Source: Gilvimarinus japonicus (lineage in GTDB: Bacteria; Pseudomonadota; Gammaproteobacteria; Pseudomonadales; Cellvibrionaceae). Taken from it: a stretch of DNA of 64,000 nucleotides. The notes beneath the pieces were generated by a model. The model made no database searches, was not told the DNA's origin, and saw only the letters and a program-made list of their open reading frames with translations. Positions within the stretch are counted from its first letter, which is position 1; each line of letters opens with the position of its first letter. The stretch spans positions 930,001 through 994,000 of the forward strand of contig NZ_AP031500.1 of assembly GCF_042847215.1 (NCBI RefSeq), in the 5' to 3' direction. Shown piece by piece: positions 16,908-25,854 of this stretch. The translations under genes were made by a program, and so were the position numbers.

Positions 16908-18497
16908 TTGAGCGCGAAAGTAGCCTGGCTATTGCTGGCGGTCTATGGGTTTGCATGGGCTAGTGCCCACGCCCAAGACGTTACGCTAAAGGATTTAGTA
17001 GAGTCGAACGCTGAAGCGGCCGAAGAGGCCGCACAAGTACAGCGTGACCAGCCGATGGCAACGCCCTTGGGCGCAGTGCTATTGATTCGCGATGCCGGCC
17101 GACAGCAGCAGTGGGAGCGTATGGCCGAGTACGCGGACTTTCGCTATTTAGATCCCGCTATTATTGATGAAGGCCCCGCCGTTTTGATGCGTAAGCTCGC
17201 CGTGGTGTGGGAGCAGTATCAAATACTAGACTTGCCCAATCTGAATGACACCGAACAAGGCAACCTTAACGATGGCCTGCCCCCGTACCGTGAGCGCCTA
17301 GGGAGCTTACGGGAAGGCTCGACCCACTATGACATCTTGTTGCAGCGCGTACCCGATGGCAAAGGCAACCAACTCTGGAAAATATCAAACGCAACGGTGG
17401 CGCAAATACCGCAGCTTTGGCAAAAGTTTGGTTACCCGCCGCAGCTAGAGCGGTTAGAGCGATGGCTGCCAGAGTTTCGCCTGTTTCACATGCATAACTG
17501 GCAAGTATTGATGCTGTTTGTATTGGTGCTGGTGGGGTGGTTGGTTAGCGGCGTTATTCGGTGGATTTTGCTGAAACTAATGACGCACTTCTCGGTTTAT
17601 GGCGACACGATGCAGCAGTTGGTGCGCCAGCCGCTGCGGCGGTTTCTGTTTTTTTGTTTCCTTAACTGGGGTGTTTATCAGCTGGGGCTGCCGCTTAAAG
17701 TTCGGGTGATATTTGACTCGGGTTTTTTAGCTTTTTTAGCCGGTATGTTTTTGGTGCTTGGGATTGTGGAGTTTGTTAAGGCGGTATATATAGCGCGCTC
17801 GATCGCCAAGGATGAAAGTTACTCTGAGGGTTTTGTGCGCCCCCTGGTGACCATTGTTAAAGTGTTGGTGGTGATTTTCGCCGTTTTATTATGGCTACAA
17901 AATGCCGGTTATAACATGGCGACGATATTAACGGGGCTGGGCATTGGCTCGCTGGCGATAGCATTAGCGGCGCAAAAAACTTTAGAAAATATTTTTGGTG
18001 CATTTACGTTGTTTGTGGCCCGTCCGATAAAGCTCGGTGATTTTTGTCGTTTTGGTTCGATTGTTGGCACCGTTGAAGAGATCGGCTTGCGCTCCACCAT
18101 GCTGCGTAAACTCGATCGGACTTTGGTAAGTGTGCCCAACTCCATTTTCTCGGTCGAGGTATTAGAAAACCTCTCTGAGATCGATCAGCGTTTATACCGG
18201 CAAAGCTTTTGTTTATCGGCCGAGGCTGAAAGCGATAAGATCGCATCACTATTGGCAGATATGAACGCCGTGTTAGAGCAGCACGATCAGGTGCTAGAGA
18301 TCTCGCGGCGGGTGCGATTTGAGCAAGTAACCCGCGAAGGGTTTGTGGTTCAGGCAAACGCCTATATTGATACCAGTGATTTTAATGTGTTTTTGGCGGT
18401 GGCCGAACAACTAAATTTGCAGCTGTTGGCAACCGTAGAGCAACATGGCATTGCACTGGCGCATTGGTTGCCGGAATTACCGCAAAACGAAAGCTAG
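16908..18497 (+). CDS. MscS-family mechanosensitive ion channel with exported N-terminal domain
   Basis: 529 residues. A signal peptide (about 1-22, ending AHA) leads to a roughly 170-residue periplasmic domain. Four hydrophobic segments follow between about 198 and 355. The MscS pore/beta signature is AGYNMATILTGLGIGSLAIALAAQKTLENIFGAFTLFVARPIKLGD around residues 330-380, followed by the cytoplasmic vestibule domain. Likely releases solutes on hypo-osmotic shock. The start is TTG at 16908, chosen because it gives an intact signal peptide and GGAAGG lies about 10 bases upstream. Confidence 0.9.
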   Translation: MSAKVAWLLLAVYGFAWASAHAQDVTLKDLVESNAEAAEEAAQVQRDQPMATPLGAVLLIRDAGRQQQWERMAEYADFRYLDPAIIDEGPAVLMRKLAVVWEQYQILDLPNLNDTEQGNLNDGLPPYRERLGSLREGSTHYDILLQRVPDGKGNQLWKISNATVAQIPQLWQKFGYPPQLERLERWLPEFRLFHMHNWQVLMLFVLVLVGWLVSGVIRWILLKLMTHFSVYGDTMQQLVRQPLRRFLFFCFLNWGVYQLGLPLKVRVIFDSGFLAFLAGMFLVLGIVEFVKAVYIARSIAKDESYSEGFVRPLVTIVKVLVVIFAVLLWLQNAGYNMATILTGLGIGSLAIALAAQKTLENIFGAFTLFVARPIKLGDFCRFGSIVGTVEEIGLRSTMLRKLDRTLVSVPNSIFSVEVLENLSEIDQRLYRQSFCLSAEAESDKIASLLADMNAVLEQHDQVLEISRRVRFEQVTREGFVVQANAYIDTSDFNVFLAVAEQLNLQLLATVEQHGIALAHWLPELPQNES

Positions 18498-18508
18498 CGT
18501 GTTACTGG

Positions 18509-18548
18509 CAATGTTTGAAGATACAAATCAATGTTTGATGATACAAAT
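18509..18548. repeat. Short tandem repeat, two 20-base copies
   Basis: CAATGTTTGAWGATACAAAT occurs twice head to tail with a single mismatch, followed by a partial GATGAAGATA. It lies between the MscS gene stop and the shared terminator. No coding role seen. Confidence 0.7.
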
Positions 18549-18558
18549 GATGAAGATA

Positions 18559-18590
18559 TAAAAAAGCCCCGATAATCGGGGCTTTTTTAT
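18559..18590. terminator. Bidirectional terminator between the MscS gene and purD
   Basis: AAAAAAGCCCCGAT and ATCGGGGCTTTTTT form a long perfect stem with T runs readable on both strands, between convergent genes. Confidence 0.9.
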
Positions 18591-18634
18591 AATGGTGCCA
18601 AAAAGTGCAGGGAGTTTTCTCTTTGGCGGGCGAG

Positions 18635-19927
18635 TTATTCCCCTTGCTGCTCCCTTGCAATGGCCCGATAGGCAATGTCGCTGCGGTAGTTGACGCCGTT
18701 CCAGGTGATTTTTTCGGCGAGCTTATAAGCGCGTTCTTGTGCCGCTTTAACAGAGTCGCCCAATGCGGTTGCACACAGAACCCGACCACCGTTGGTGACT
18801 ATGTCATCCCCGTTGCGCGCTGTGCCGGCATGAAACACCTTTTCGCCTGCCGTTTCAGTGGTGGGCAGGCCCGAAATCGCGTCGCCTTTAGGGTAGCTGG
18901 CAGGATAGCCGCCAGCGGCCAATACCACGCCGACGGAAGCGCGTTGGTCCCATTCGACAGTTGCTTTGTCAAGCTCACCGTTAAGGGCGGCTAGGCAGAG
19001 TGACACCAAATCAGATTGCAAGCGCAACATGATTGGCTGTGTTTCAGGGTCGCCAAAACGACAGTTGTACTCAATCACTTTAGGTGCACCGCTGGCATCG
19101 ATCATTAATCCCGCGTATAAAAAACCGGTGTAGCGATTGCCCTCGGCCGCCATGCCTTTCACTGTGGGGTAAATGACCTCGTCCATAATGCGCTGGTGCA
19201 CCGCATCGGTTACTACGGGGGCGGGAGAATAAGCCCCCATGCCGCCGGTGTTCGGGCCAGTGTCGCCGTCGCCCGCGCGTTTGTGGTCTTGGCTGGTGGC
19301 CATCGGCAATACATTTTCGCCGTCGACCATCACAATAAAGCTGGCTTCTTCTCCGCTGAGAAACTCTTCGATCACCACCCGACAACCGGCATCGCCAAAA
19401 GCGTTGCCCGATAACATATCGCGCACAGCAGCCTCGGCTTGCTCAAGGGTTTCGGCGACAATTACACCTTTACCGGCAGCAAGGCCATCGGCTTTAACGA
19501 CAATCGGTGCGCCTTTTTCCCGTAGATAGGCGAGTGCTGGCTCGACTTCGGTAAAGTTTTGGTAGGCGCCGGTAGGAATTTTGTGACGCTCTAAAAAGTC
19601 TTTAGTGAAGGCCTTTGAGCCCTCCAGTTGCGCCGCGCCTTTAGTGGGGCCAAAGCAGGCCAGGTCGCGCTCGGTAAAATAATCTACTACGCCTTCAACC
19701 AAAGGTACTTCGGGGCCGACGATGGTCAGTGCGACTTCTTCGGTTTTAGCGAACTCCGCCAGCGCGGCAAAGTCCAGCACATCGATATCGACGTTCTTTA
19801 GCTTATCATCCAGTGCAGTACCAGCGTTGCCTGGTGCTAGGTACACGGTTTCTACTTGTTGACTTTGCGCTGCTTTCCAAGCCAGGGCGTGCTCGCGGCC
19901 ACCGCCGCCAATGATCAGAATATTCAT
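18635..19927 (-). CDS. purD: Phosphoribosylamine-glycine ligase (GARS)
   Basis: 430 residues, the normal bacterial PurD length. It catalyses the ATP-dependent ligation of glycine to phosphoribosylamine in purine synthesis. MNILIIGGGGREHALAWKA is the N-terminal signature; the ATP-grasp region has VVKADGLAAGKGVIV, and HKRAGDGDTGPNTGGMGAYSPAP and EYNCRFGDPETQ carry the nucleotide and metal contacts. I chose the ATG at 19927, because 17 extra residues from an upstream start do not belong to the family. Downstream of purH on the same strand, separated by two hairpins. Confidence 0.98.
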   Translation of the reverse strand: MNILIIGGGGREHALAWKAAQSQQVETVYLAPGNAGTALDDKLKNVDIDVLDFAALAEFAKTEEVALTIVGPEVPLVEGVVDYFTERDLACFGPTKGAAQLEGSKAFTKDFLERHKIPTGAYQNFTEVEPALAYLREKGAPIVVKADGLAAGKGVIVAETLEQAEAAVRDMLSGNAFGDAGCRVVIEEFLSGEEASFIVMVDGENVLPMATSQDHKRAGDGDTGPNTGGMGAYSPAPVVTDAVHQRIMDEVIYPTVKGMAAEGNRYTGFLYAGLMIDASGAPKVIEYNCRFGDPETQPIMLRLQSDLVSLCLAALNGELDKATVEWDQRASVGVVLAAGGYPASYPKGDAISGLPTTETAGEKVFHAGTARNGDDIVTNGGRVLCATALGDSVKAAQERAYKLAEKITWNGVNYRSDIAYRAIAREQQGE

Positions 19928-19945
19928 TTTTTTACGGTAAACGGG

Positions 19946-20044
19946 GAGCGGTAAACGGAAAACGCCGTTACCGCTCAACCCTTCCTCCCACTCAGTTCAA
20001 AAGTTCAAAGAGTGGACGAGGGGCGTTCGCCGTACCCCGTCCAC
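19946..20044 (-). other. Two consecutive stem-loops between purH and purD
   Basis: Hairpin one (19946-19976): GAGCGGTAAACGG against CCGTTACCGCTC. Hairpin two (20012-20044): GTGGACGAGGGG against CCCCGTCCAC. Neither has a T tract. They could tune relative purH/purD expression or stabilise processed mRNA. Confidence 0.5.
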
Positions 20045-20055
20045 CGTTAGCCGTT

Positions 20056-21627
20056 TTAGTGCCGGAAGTGACGCATGCCGGTAAAGACCATCGCGATTCC
20101 GGCTTCATTGGCGGCGGCGATTACTTCGTCGTCGCGCATGGAGCCGCCGGGTTGAATGACCGCTGCGATGCCCGCGGCAGCCGCGTTCTCGATGCCATCG
20201 CGAAATGGAAAGAATGCGTCTGACGCCATTACCGAACCCGGCACAGCAAGGCCGGCATGTTCTGCTTTAATACCGGCGATACGAGCTGAGTTGACGCGGC
20301 TCATTTGGCCGGCACCAACGCCGACGGTGGCGCCGTCTTTACCGTAGACAATGGCGTTGGACTTAACCATTTTTGCCACTTTCCAGGTGAACAGTAAATC
20401 GCGCATTTGCGCTTCGGTAGGTACCTGTTTGGTCACGACTTTTAAGTCTGCTGCGCTGACGGTGCCGTTGTCACGATCTTGAACCAGCAGGCCACCGGAA
20501 ACACGCTTGTAGTCGTAATCGGCTGGGCTTTGGCCCCACTGGCCACACTCTAGTAAACGAACATTCTTTTTCGCGCTCACGGCTTCAACCGCGGCCGGCT
20601 CAATACTCGGGGCAATAATGACTTCGACAAACTGCTTGTCGACAATAGCTTTGGCGGTAGCGGCGTCGAGCGGGCGGTTAAAAGCGATGATGCCGCCAAA
20701 AGATGATTCGGGGTCGGTCGCAAAAGCGCGCTCGTAAGCTGCCTGTAAACTATCAGCGCTGGCCACACCGCAAGGGTTGGCATGTTTTACAATGACACAG
20801 GTGGGGGCATCAAACAGTTTAACGGTTTCCAGCGCGGCATCTGTGTCGGCAATATTGTTGTAAGACAGTTCTTTGCCCTGCAGTTGTTTGGCGGTTGCAA
20901 TCGTACCGGCCGCTGGATTTTTTTCGACAAAAAACGCGCTTTTTTGATGGGAGTTTTCACCGTAGCGCAAGGTTTGTACTTGGTGAAATTGGCTGTTAAA
21001 CGTGCGCGGGAAGTCGTCGCTGCCGCCCTCTACCATACGGCCAAAATAGTTGGCGATGGCGCCGTCGTAGGCGGCGGTGTGCTCGTAAGCTTTTATGGCT
21101 AAATCGAAGCGAGTTTTGTAGGTGGTGGCGCCGTCGTTGGCTGACATCTCGGCTAAAATTTTGCCGTAGTCGGCAGCGTTAACCACAATGTTAACCCACG
21201 CGTTGTTTTTGGCTGCTGCCCGCACCATGGTTGGGCCGCCAATGTCGATATTCTCAATGGCATCTTCGAGGCTGCAATCGGGGTTGGCTACGGTGTTCTC
21301 AAATGGGTATAAGTTCACCACGACCATGTCGATACCGCCGATACCATGCTCGCTCATTACCGCGTCGTCTTGGCCGCGACGGGCCAGAATGCCGCCGTGA
21401 ACTTTGGGGTGCAACGTTTTCACGCGGCCGTCCATCATCTCGGGGAAACCGGTGTAATCGGACACTTCGACTGCGGGGATATCGCTGTCTTTAAGTAAGC
21501 GGTAAGTGCCGCCGGTAGAGAGAATTTCAACACCTTGCTGATGCAGGGCACGGGCAAAATCTACAATGCCTGTTTTATCGGAGACGCTGATCAGGGCGCG
21601 TTTTACAGGCGCGAGGTCGGTAGTCAT
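20056..21627 (-). CDS. purH: Bifunctional AICAR transformylase / IMP cyclohydrolase
   Basis: 523 residues, standard for PurH, which performs the last two steps to IMP. The N-terminal MGS-like cyclohydrolase domain (about 1-145) opens RALISVSDKTGIVDFARALHQQGVEILSTGGT; the AICAR transformylase domain follows with LRYGENSHQKSAFF, VKHANPCGVA and the catalytic-region ESSFGGIIAFNR. Ends with the conserved VFTGMRHFRH. It lies downstream of dusB-fis and upstream of purD, the order I recall in pseudomonads. Confidence 0.98.
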   Translation of the reverse strand: MTTDLAPVKRALISVSDKTGIVDFARALHQQGVEILSTGGTYRLLKDSDIPAVEVSDYTGFPEMMDGRVKTLHPKVHGGILARRGQDDAVMSEHGIGGIDMVVVNLYPFENTVANPDCSLEDAIENIDIGGPTMVRAAAKNNAWVNIVVNAADYGKILAEMSANDGATTYKTRFDLAIKAYEHTAAYDGAIANYFGRMVEGGSDDFPRTFNSQFHQVQTLRYGENSHQKSAFFVEKNPAAGTIATAKQLQGKELSYNNIADTDAALETVKLFDAPTCVIVKHANPCGVASADSLQAAYERAFATDPESSFGGIIAFNRPLDAATAKAIVDKQFVEVIIAPSIEPAAVEAVSAKKNVRLLECGQWGQSPADYDYKRVSGGLLVQDRDNGTVSAADLKVVTKQVPTEAQMRDLLFTWKVAKMVKSNAIVYGKDGATVGVGAGQMSRVNSARIAGIKAEHAGLAVPGSVMASDAFFPFRDGIENAAAAGIAAVIQPGGSMRDDEVIAAANEAGIAMVFTGMRHFRH

Positions 21628-21683
21628 GGGGACGCTTCCAGTTGTCGTTAAGCTGAGGTCTTTAAAAACAAATTGTTAAAAAC

Positions 21684-21707
21684 AAAAAAAGGTGGCCTGT
21701 AGCCACC
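21684..21707 (-). terminator. Terminator after fis
   Basis: Read on the minus strand, GGTGGC and GCCACC pair around a 5-base loop and are followed by seven Ts and then TGTTTTT. A second small hairpin (GGTGCC/GGCACC, 21712-21726) precedes it. It separates dusB-fis from purH. Confidence 0.85.
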
Positions 21708-21738
21708 CTTGGGTGCCATAGGCACCAATTATCTTTGC

Positions 21739-22056
21739 TTACAGTAAGCCGTACTGCTTAAGCTTTTTGCGTAAAGTGCCACGGTTTAAACCCAGCGCTT
21801 GTGCTGCGCGAGTTTGGTTGTGACGGGTGTACTTTAATACCACCTCGAGTAAAGGCGCCTCGACCTCGGCCATTACCATGTCGTAGACATTGCTAACAGG
21901 CTGTCCATCTAAATGCTGGAAGTAATTTTCCATGGCTTGCTCGACACTGCCGCGCAATGACTGCGCTTGAGTCGCGGGTGCCTGTTGTGGTTGTGCGCCC
22001 AAGGACTCTTTGGGAGTCATCGATGCATCGGTGATAAAAGTTTCTACTGAATTCAT
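21739..22056 (-). CDS. fis: Fis nucleoid-associated DNA-binding protein
   Basis: 105 residues. The C-terminal helix-turn-helix region YTRHNQTRAAQALGLNRGTLRKKLKQYGLL is nearly diagnostic for Fis, a DNA-bending protein that acts on rRNA promoters and chromosome structure. The N-terminal part up to about residue 30 is a variable, Gln/Ala-rich stretch. I chose the ATG at 22056, which overlaps the dusB stop by 4 bases. A longer frame upstream is only dusB read in another frame. dusB-fis is a classic translationally coupled pair. Confidence 0.97.
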   Translation of the reverse strand: MNSVETFITDASMTPKESLGAQPQQAPATQAQSLRGSVEQAMENYFQHLDGQPVSNVYDMVMAEVEAPLLEVVLKYTRHNQTRAAQALGLNRGTLRKKLKQYGLL

Positions 22057-23048
22057 GCCGCTTTTTCCTCTCTTTCTAACAGCTGTTCGAAGTAATCCCG
22101 AACACTGGCATATTGATCTTGGGCGTTTTCTAACTGGTTGAACGTAGCGCGAAACGGCCCGCTGTCGGGCAGTGTTTGCAGGTACCAGCCGAGGTGCTTG
22201 CGCGAGATACGCGGCCCCATGACTGGACCGTAAAATTCGGCCAGCTCCCCCAAATGGGTACAAAGAATATCCCTGATTTCACTCAGGGGTGGTTCAGCTA
22301 ACAGCTCGCCAGTACGCAGGTAGTGGTCAATCTGTTTAAAAATCCAAGGGCGCCCTTGCGCGGCGCGCCCGATCATAACGGCTTGTGCGCCTGTGTGTTG
22401 CAGCACTTGCTGTGCTTTGGGCGCCGTGTCGATATCGCCGTTGCACAGCACCGGAATATTGATGTTTTGTACAACCTCGGCAATCGTGTCGTACTCGGCC
22501 TGGCCGCCAAAACGGCAGGCCCGGGTGCGGCCGTGTATGGCCAGCGCTTTAATACCGCAACTTTCGGCGAGCTTGGCAATGGTAACCGCATTGCGCTGGT
22601 CCGGGCTCCAGCCGGTGCGTATTTTTAGTGTTACAGGTACCGTAACGGCTGATACTACCGCTTGTAATATATTTGCTACTAAGGCTTCGTCGCGCAGTAA
22701 TGCTGAGCCGGCGGCTTTTTTACAAACTTTTTTTGCCGGGCACCCCATATTGATGTCGATGATCTGGGCGCCGTTATCTACGTTAAGACGGGCGGCCTCA
22801 GCCATCATCGCCGGATCGGCGCCAGCTATTTGCACCGCAATAGGGCCTGTTTCGCCGCGATGATCGAGCCGCTGGCGGCTTTTGCGGCTATGCCAGAGCG
22901 TTGCATCAGAGGTGACCATCTCCGAGATTGCGAGCCCTGCACCTTGTTGCCGGCAAAGCTGGCGAAAGGGGCGGTCAGTAACGCCCGCCATAGGCGCTAG
23001 CACTACAGGAACATCGATTTGATAAGGGCCAATCTGGAGCACTGTCAA
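22053..23048 (-). CDS. dusB: tRNA-dihydrouridine synthase B
   Basis: 331 residues, flavin enzyme reducing uridines in the tRNA D-loop. Signature blocks: LAPMAGVTDRPFRQLCRQQGAGL, QIAGADPAMMAEAARL, DINMGCPAKKVCKKAAGSALL (catalytic Cys) and MIGRAAQGRPWIF. The listed start is TTG at 23048; a GTG at 23042 lies 9 bases after an AAGG and gives MLQIGPYQ, closer to characterised DusB proteins, so the true start may be 23042. First gene of the dusB-fis operon. Confidence 0.96.
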   Translation of the reverse strand: MTVLQIGPYQIDVPVVLAPMAGVTDRPFRQLCRQQGAGLAISEMVTSDATLWHSRKSRQRLDHRGETGPIAVQIAGADPAMMAEAARLNVDNGAQIIDINMGCPAKKVCKKAAGSALLRDEALVANILQAVVSAVTVPVTLKIRTGWSPDQRNAVTIAKLAESCGIKALAIHGRTRACRFGGQAEYDTIAEVVQNINIPVLCNGDIDTAPKAQQVLQHTGAQAVMIGRAAQGRPWIFKQIDHYLRTGELLAEPPLSEIRDILCTHLGELAEFYGPVMGPRISRKHLGWYLQTLPDSGPFRATFNQLENAQDQYASVRDYFEQLLEREEKAA

Positions 23049-23218
23049 CTACCTTACCGACGGTTCTGTCTAAAGCGATACGTTAATTTCTAGCGGCAGG
23101 GCCGGTCGAAAAAGGCTGGCTATGATACCTTTTTGCAACCGGATTGGGAACGCAGAATTCACACAGATTGGCTTTTTTTTAAGCGAATTTTGCTCTTTAG
23201 CCGGCGTGGGTGAATTCT

Positions 23219-24832
23219 CTAAGGAATAACTAAGCTGTAATTGACTGCCTCTGGGCCGGGGTCGGAAAGCTCCAGGCTCAGGTGAACTGGTTGGTTAGAC
23301 GGCATAATGGTGCGGCCTGTTAGCTCGCCCCGCAAGTACTCTTTAGGGGTGAAAACACGTGAGGCGACCGGCCTGTCGTTGATGTCGCTAAAGGTTAGCT
23401 GCAGGGCTGGGTAGGGCTGCTTAAAGTCGGCGCTGTTGAGAATAATAGCGTCTATCATCAGTGCTCGCGATTGCTCTGGGTGCTGCCGTACCACTAGGTT
23501 AAACGCGCGGACTTTGCTGGTGTCCCGTAAGGTGGGTAACTGGCATCCAATCAGGCTGCAAACGCTTTGATAGTAGCTCCGGTAGGGTTCAATACGACTG
23601 TAGCGGTCAAACTGCAACCAGGCGATTTGCGCGGCAAGGCCCAGCGCTGCCAGCAGGCACAGGCCGCCCCAGATTAAGCGCTTGCGCCACGGATGGTGGT
23701 GGGAGCCCGCCATTTCTACCGGCTCGGGGTCGATTCCCATCAGCAGCGCGCTGCGCTCGCTGTCATAAGCGCGGAGTTGCCCGCCAAACCTCGTCGCCTC
23801 TTGGCTGCTGTCTTCCTCGTCAGAGTCGTCCGCGTGCAAATAAAAACGTGGTGCGGGGGCGGCGCTGGGTGGCTTCTCAGGTGGAGGCTCGAGCGGCTCC
23901 TCTGGTGCGACTAGCTCTGTGCTTGCACTGTGCTCGTTGGCTGCGTAATTGTCGATAAACGCATCAGTATCGCGCTGCTCGTTATTTTCTTGAGGGGTGA
24001 CGGTAACCGGCTGCTCGCCCCGGGTGATACTGAGGGGGTTGTCAAAGCTGTCGCTGGTTTTTGTTGGTACTGGCGCGTCGTCGTCTAGTAGATTTTCGGC
24101 CCATGACTCGTCGCTGGTGTCGACAAACTCTTCGCCGCGGTGCTCAATTCTTCGCTCAAACAGTGAGTGGCTGCTGTCGCTGGGAGCGACGTATAGATCG
24201 CTGTCAGGCTCGGTGCTTGGGTTGTCCATGTCATCGCTGATCAGCACATCGTCGTCGAGCTCGCTCTCAAGGTCGATCTGCGCTTGATCGAAGCGCAGTA
24301 AGCCTTCTTGGCTGGCGCTCGGGGTCAGCTCTTGCTCGCTAACGTTGATTGTGTGCTCGGACGATGTGGGTTTTACACTTATGTCGGGCGTCTCGTCGAG
24401 AGTCTCCGTTTTGCGCGACGATGTGTCTTGCTCGTGCGGCGCTGCTGTAGCTGTGGGCGAGGCGGCGGGGCGAGGTGCGGTATCGTTATGCGGTTTAGCC
24501 TCTGACTGGGAGTCTGCCGTGATTTGGCGCGCAGAGCTTAGTGCCTGTGTGGTTTCGGGTTTGGTTGCGCTCGCCGGCTGCACTTCAAGCTCCGGCTCAC
24601 TGTTGATGGGCAGTTGCGCTTGGGTTGGTGGGGGCGTTTGCGGCGCGCGCTTGGCGGCTTTTTCGCGTCGCTCTGTGGGCTTGGGGTTACCGCCCTCAAT
24701 CAGGTTTTGCTCAGCGTTAAAAATATGCAAGCAAGAGCCGCAGCGCACAGCGCCGCGGGCTTTTTGAATTTGCGCAGGCGTAATCCGAAACGACGTACTG
24801 CACTGCGGGCAGCGGGTAACCAGTTGGGTCAT
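23219..24832 (-). CDS. Zinc-ribbon and DUF3426 membrane protein
   Basis: 537 residues. An N-terminal MJ0042-type zinc finger (Cys8, Cys11, Cys31, Cys34 in RCPQCSTSFRIT and VRCGSCLHIFNA) is followed by about 330 residues of acidic, Ser/Thr/Pro-rich disordered sequence. A single membrane helix (about 385-405, GGLCLLAALGLAAQIAWL) leads to a C-terminal periplasmic DUF3426 domain ending in PVHLSLELSDPGPEAVNYSL. Function is unknown. It sits between prmA and dusB, as I recall in pseudomonads. I chose the ATG at 24832, which places the zinc finger at the N-terminus. Confidence 0.87.
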   Translation of the reverse strand: MTQLVTRCPQCSTSFRITPAQIQKARGAVRCGSCLHIFNAEQNLIEGGNPKPTERREKAAKRAPQTPPPTQAQLPINSEPELEVQPASATKPETTQALSSARQITADSQSEAKPHNDTAPRPAASPTATAAPHEQDTSSRKTETLDETPDISVKPTSSEHTINVSEQELTPSASQEGLLRFDQAQIDLESELDDDVLISDDMDNPSTEPDSDLYVAPSDSSHSLFERRIEHRGEEFVDTSDESWAENLLDDDAPVPTKTSDSFDNPLSITRGEQPVTVTPQENNEQRDTDAFIDNYAANEHSASTELVAPEEPLEPPPEKPPSAAPAPRFYLHADDSDEEDSSQEATRFGGQLRAYDSERSALLMGIDPEPVEMAGSHHHPWRKRLIWGGLCLLAALGLAAQIAWLQFDRYSRIEPYRSYYQSVCSLIGCQLPTLRDTSKVRAFNLVVRQHPEQSRALMIDAIILNSADFKQPYPALQLTFSDINDRPVASRVFTPKEYLRGELTGRTIMPSNQPVHLSLELSDPGPEAVNYSLVIP

Positions 24833-24926
24833 AGCTAACGCGTTTTCCTTGCTGTCGCGGGAGAGCCTCCCGAGCACACTAGAGCCAGTTTAATCGCAAA
24901 GTGTGCACGGGTAAATGCGCCACAGT

Positions 24927-25808
24927 TTAGCGAATTTTGGTGCCGGTAATACGAACCCATTCGTCTTTTTGGGCGACTGGGTCAAACACAAAATTGTCAG
25001 CGTAGGCTGCCATTACCGCGTCTGCCTGCGTCGCCAAAATGCCCGAGAGGCATATTTTGCCATCGCGGCGCGTTAAGGCAGATAGCTGTGGCGCAAGCTC
25101 TGCAAGGGGGCCGGCGAGTATGTTGGCCAGGACGATATCGACCGGCTCATTGGGTGCCTGAGGTGGCAAAAACACTGGCATGGCGTTTTCGGCCAGCTGG
25201 TTGCGCTGCGCGTTGTCGCTGGTGGCAAGCAGCGCCTGTGGGTCGATGTCGACCCCGACGACTTTGCGCGCGCCAAGCTTGAGCGCCGCAATGCCGAGAA
25301 TCCCCGAGCCGCAGCCGTAATCCACCAAGTGTAAATCGTCTAGAGTTTGCCCATCCAGCCACTGCATACACAAAAAGGTGGTGGGGTGGGTGCCCGTGCC
25401 GAATGCCAGGCCTGGGTCGAGCAGAATGTTAACTTTATCGGGCTCTGGTGGTGCGAGCCAGCTGGGGCAGATCCATAGACGCTCACCGCAGCAGATAGGA
25501 TGGTAGTTACTCATCCATTCCCGCTCCCAGTCTTTGTCTTCCAACTGCTCCCACTGGTGTTCGGGCAGCGCTTGATTAAACCGCGCTGTAATTTGCTCGG
25601 TGGTGTTGCGGGTATCGATGTCGGCATCGAATAGTCCGGTGATGCGCACTTGATCCCACAGCGGAGTTTCACCCAGGCCAGGCTCCAAAATGGGCTGGTC
25701 GGCGTTGTCCTGCAGGGTGACGCTGACGGCGCCGGTATCGAGCAAGGCGTCTTCAAGTTTGGCTGCCTGCTCGCGCACAGTGTTGAGTTTAATTTGTAAC
25801 CAGGGCAT
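24927..25808 (-). CDS. prmA: Ribosomal protein L11 methyltransferase
   Basis: 293 residues, normal PrmA length. It trimethylates L11 using S-adenosylmethionine. The N-terminal substrate-recognition domain (MPWLQIKLNT..., about 1-95) is followed by the methyltransferase: LLDPGLAFGTGTHPTT, then motif I VDYGCGSGILGIAALKLGA, VVGVDIDPQAL and the catalytic-loop VLANILAGPL. I chose the ATG at 25808; upstream in-frame codons are the end of accC in another frame. Directly downstream of accC. Confidence 0.97.
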   Translation of the reverse strand: MPWLQIKLNTVREQAAKLEDALLDTGAVSVTLQDNADQPILEPGLGETPLWDQVRITGLFDADIDTRNTTEQITARFNQALPEHQWEQLEDKDWEREWMSNYHPICCGERLWICPSWLAPPEPDKVNILLDPGLAFGTGTHPTTFLCMQWLDGQTLDDLHLVDYGCGSGILGIAALKLGARKVVGVDIDPQALLATSDNAQRNQLAENAMPVFLPPQAPNEPVDIVLANILAGPLAELAPQLSALTRRDGKICLSGILATQADAVMAAYADNFVFDPVAQKDEWVRITGTKIR

Positions 25809-25854
25809 GACAGTCCAGAGGCTTGGGGTCCGGCGGGTGCCGGACCTTGCGGGT

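Noticed and set aside
22057..22263. N-terminal extension of fis
   Set aside because: These codons are the dusB gene in another frame; the 105-residue form matches Fis and begins with the coupled ATGA.
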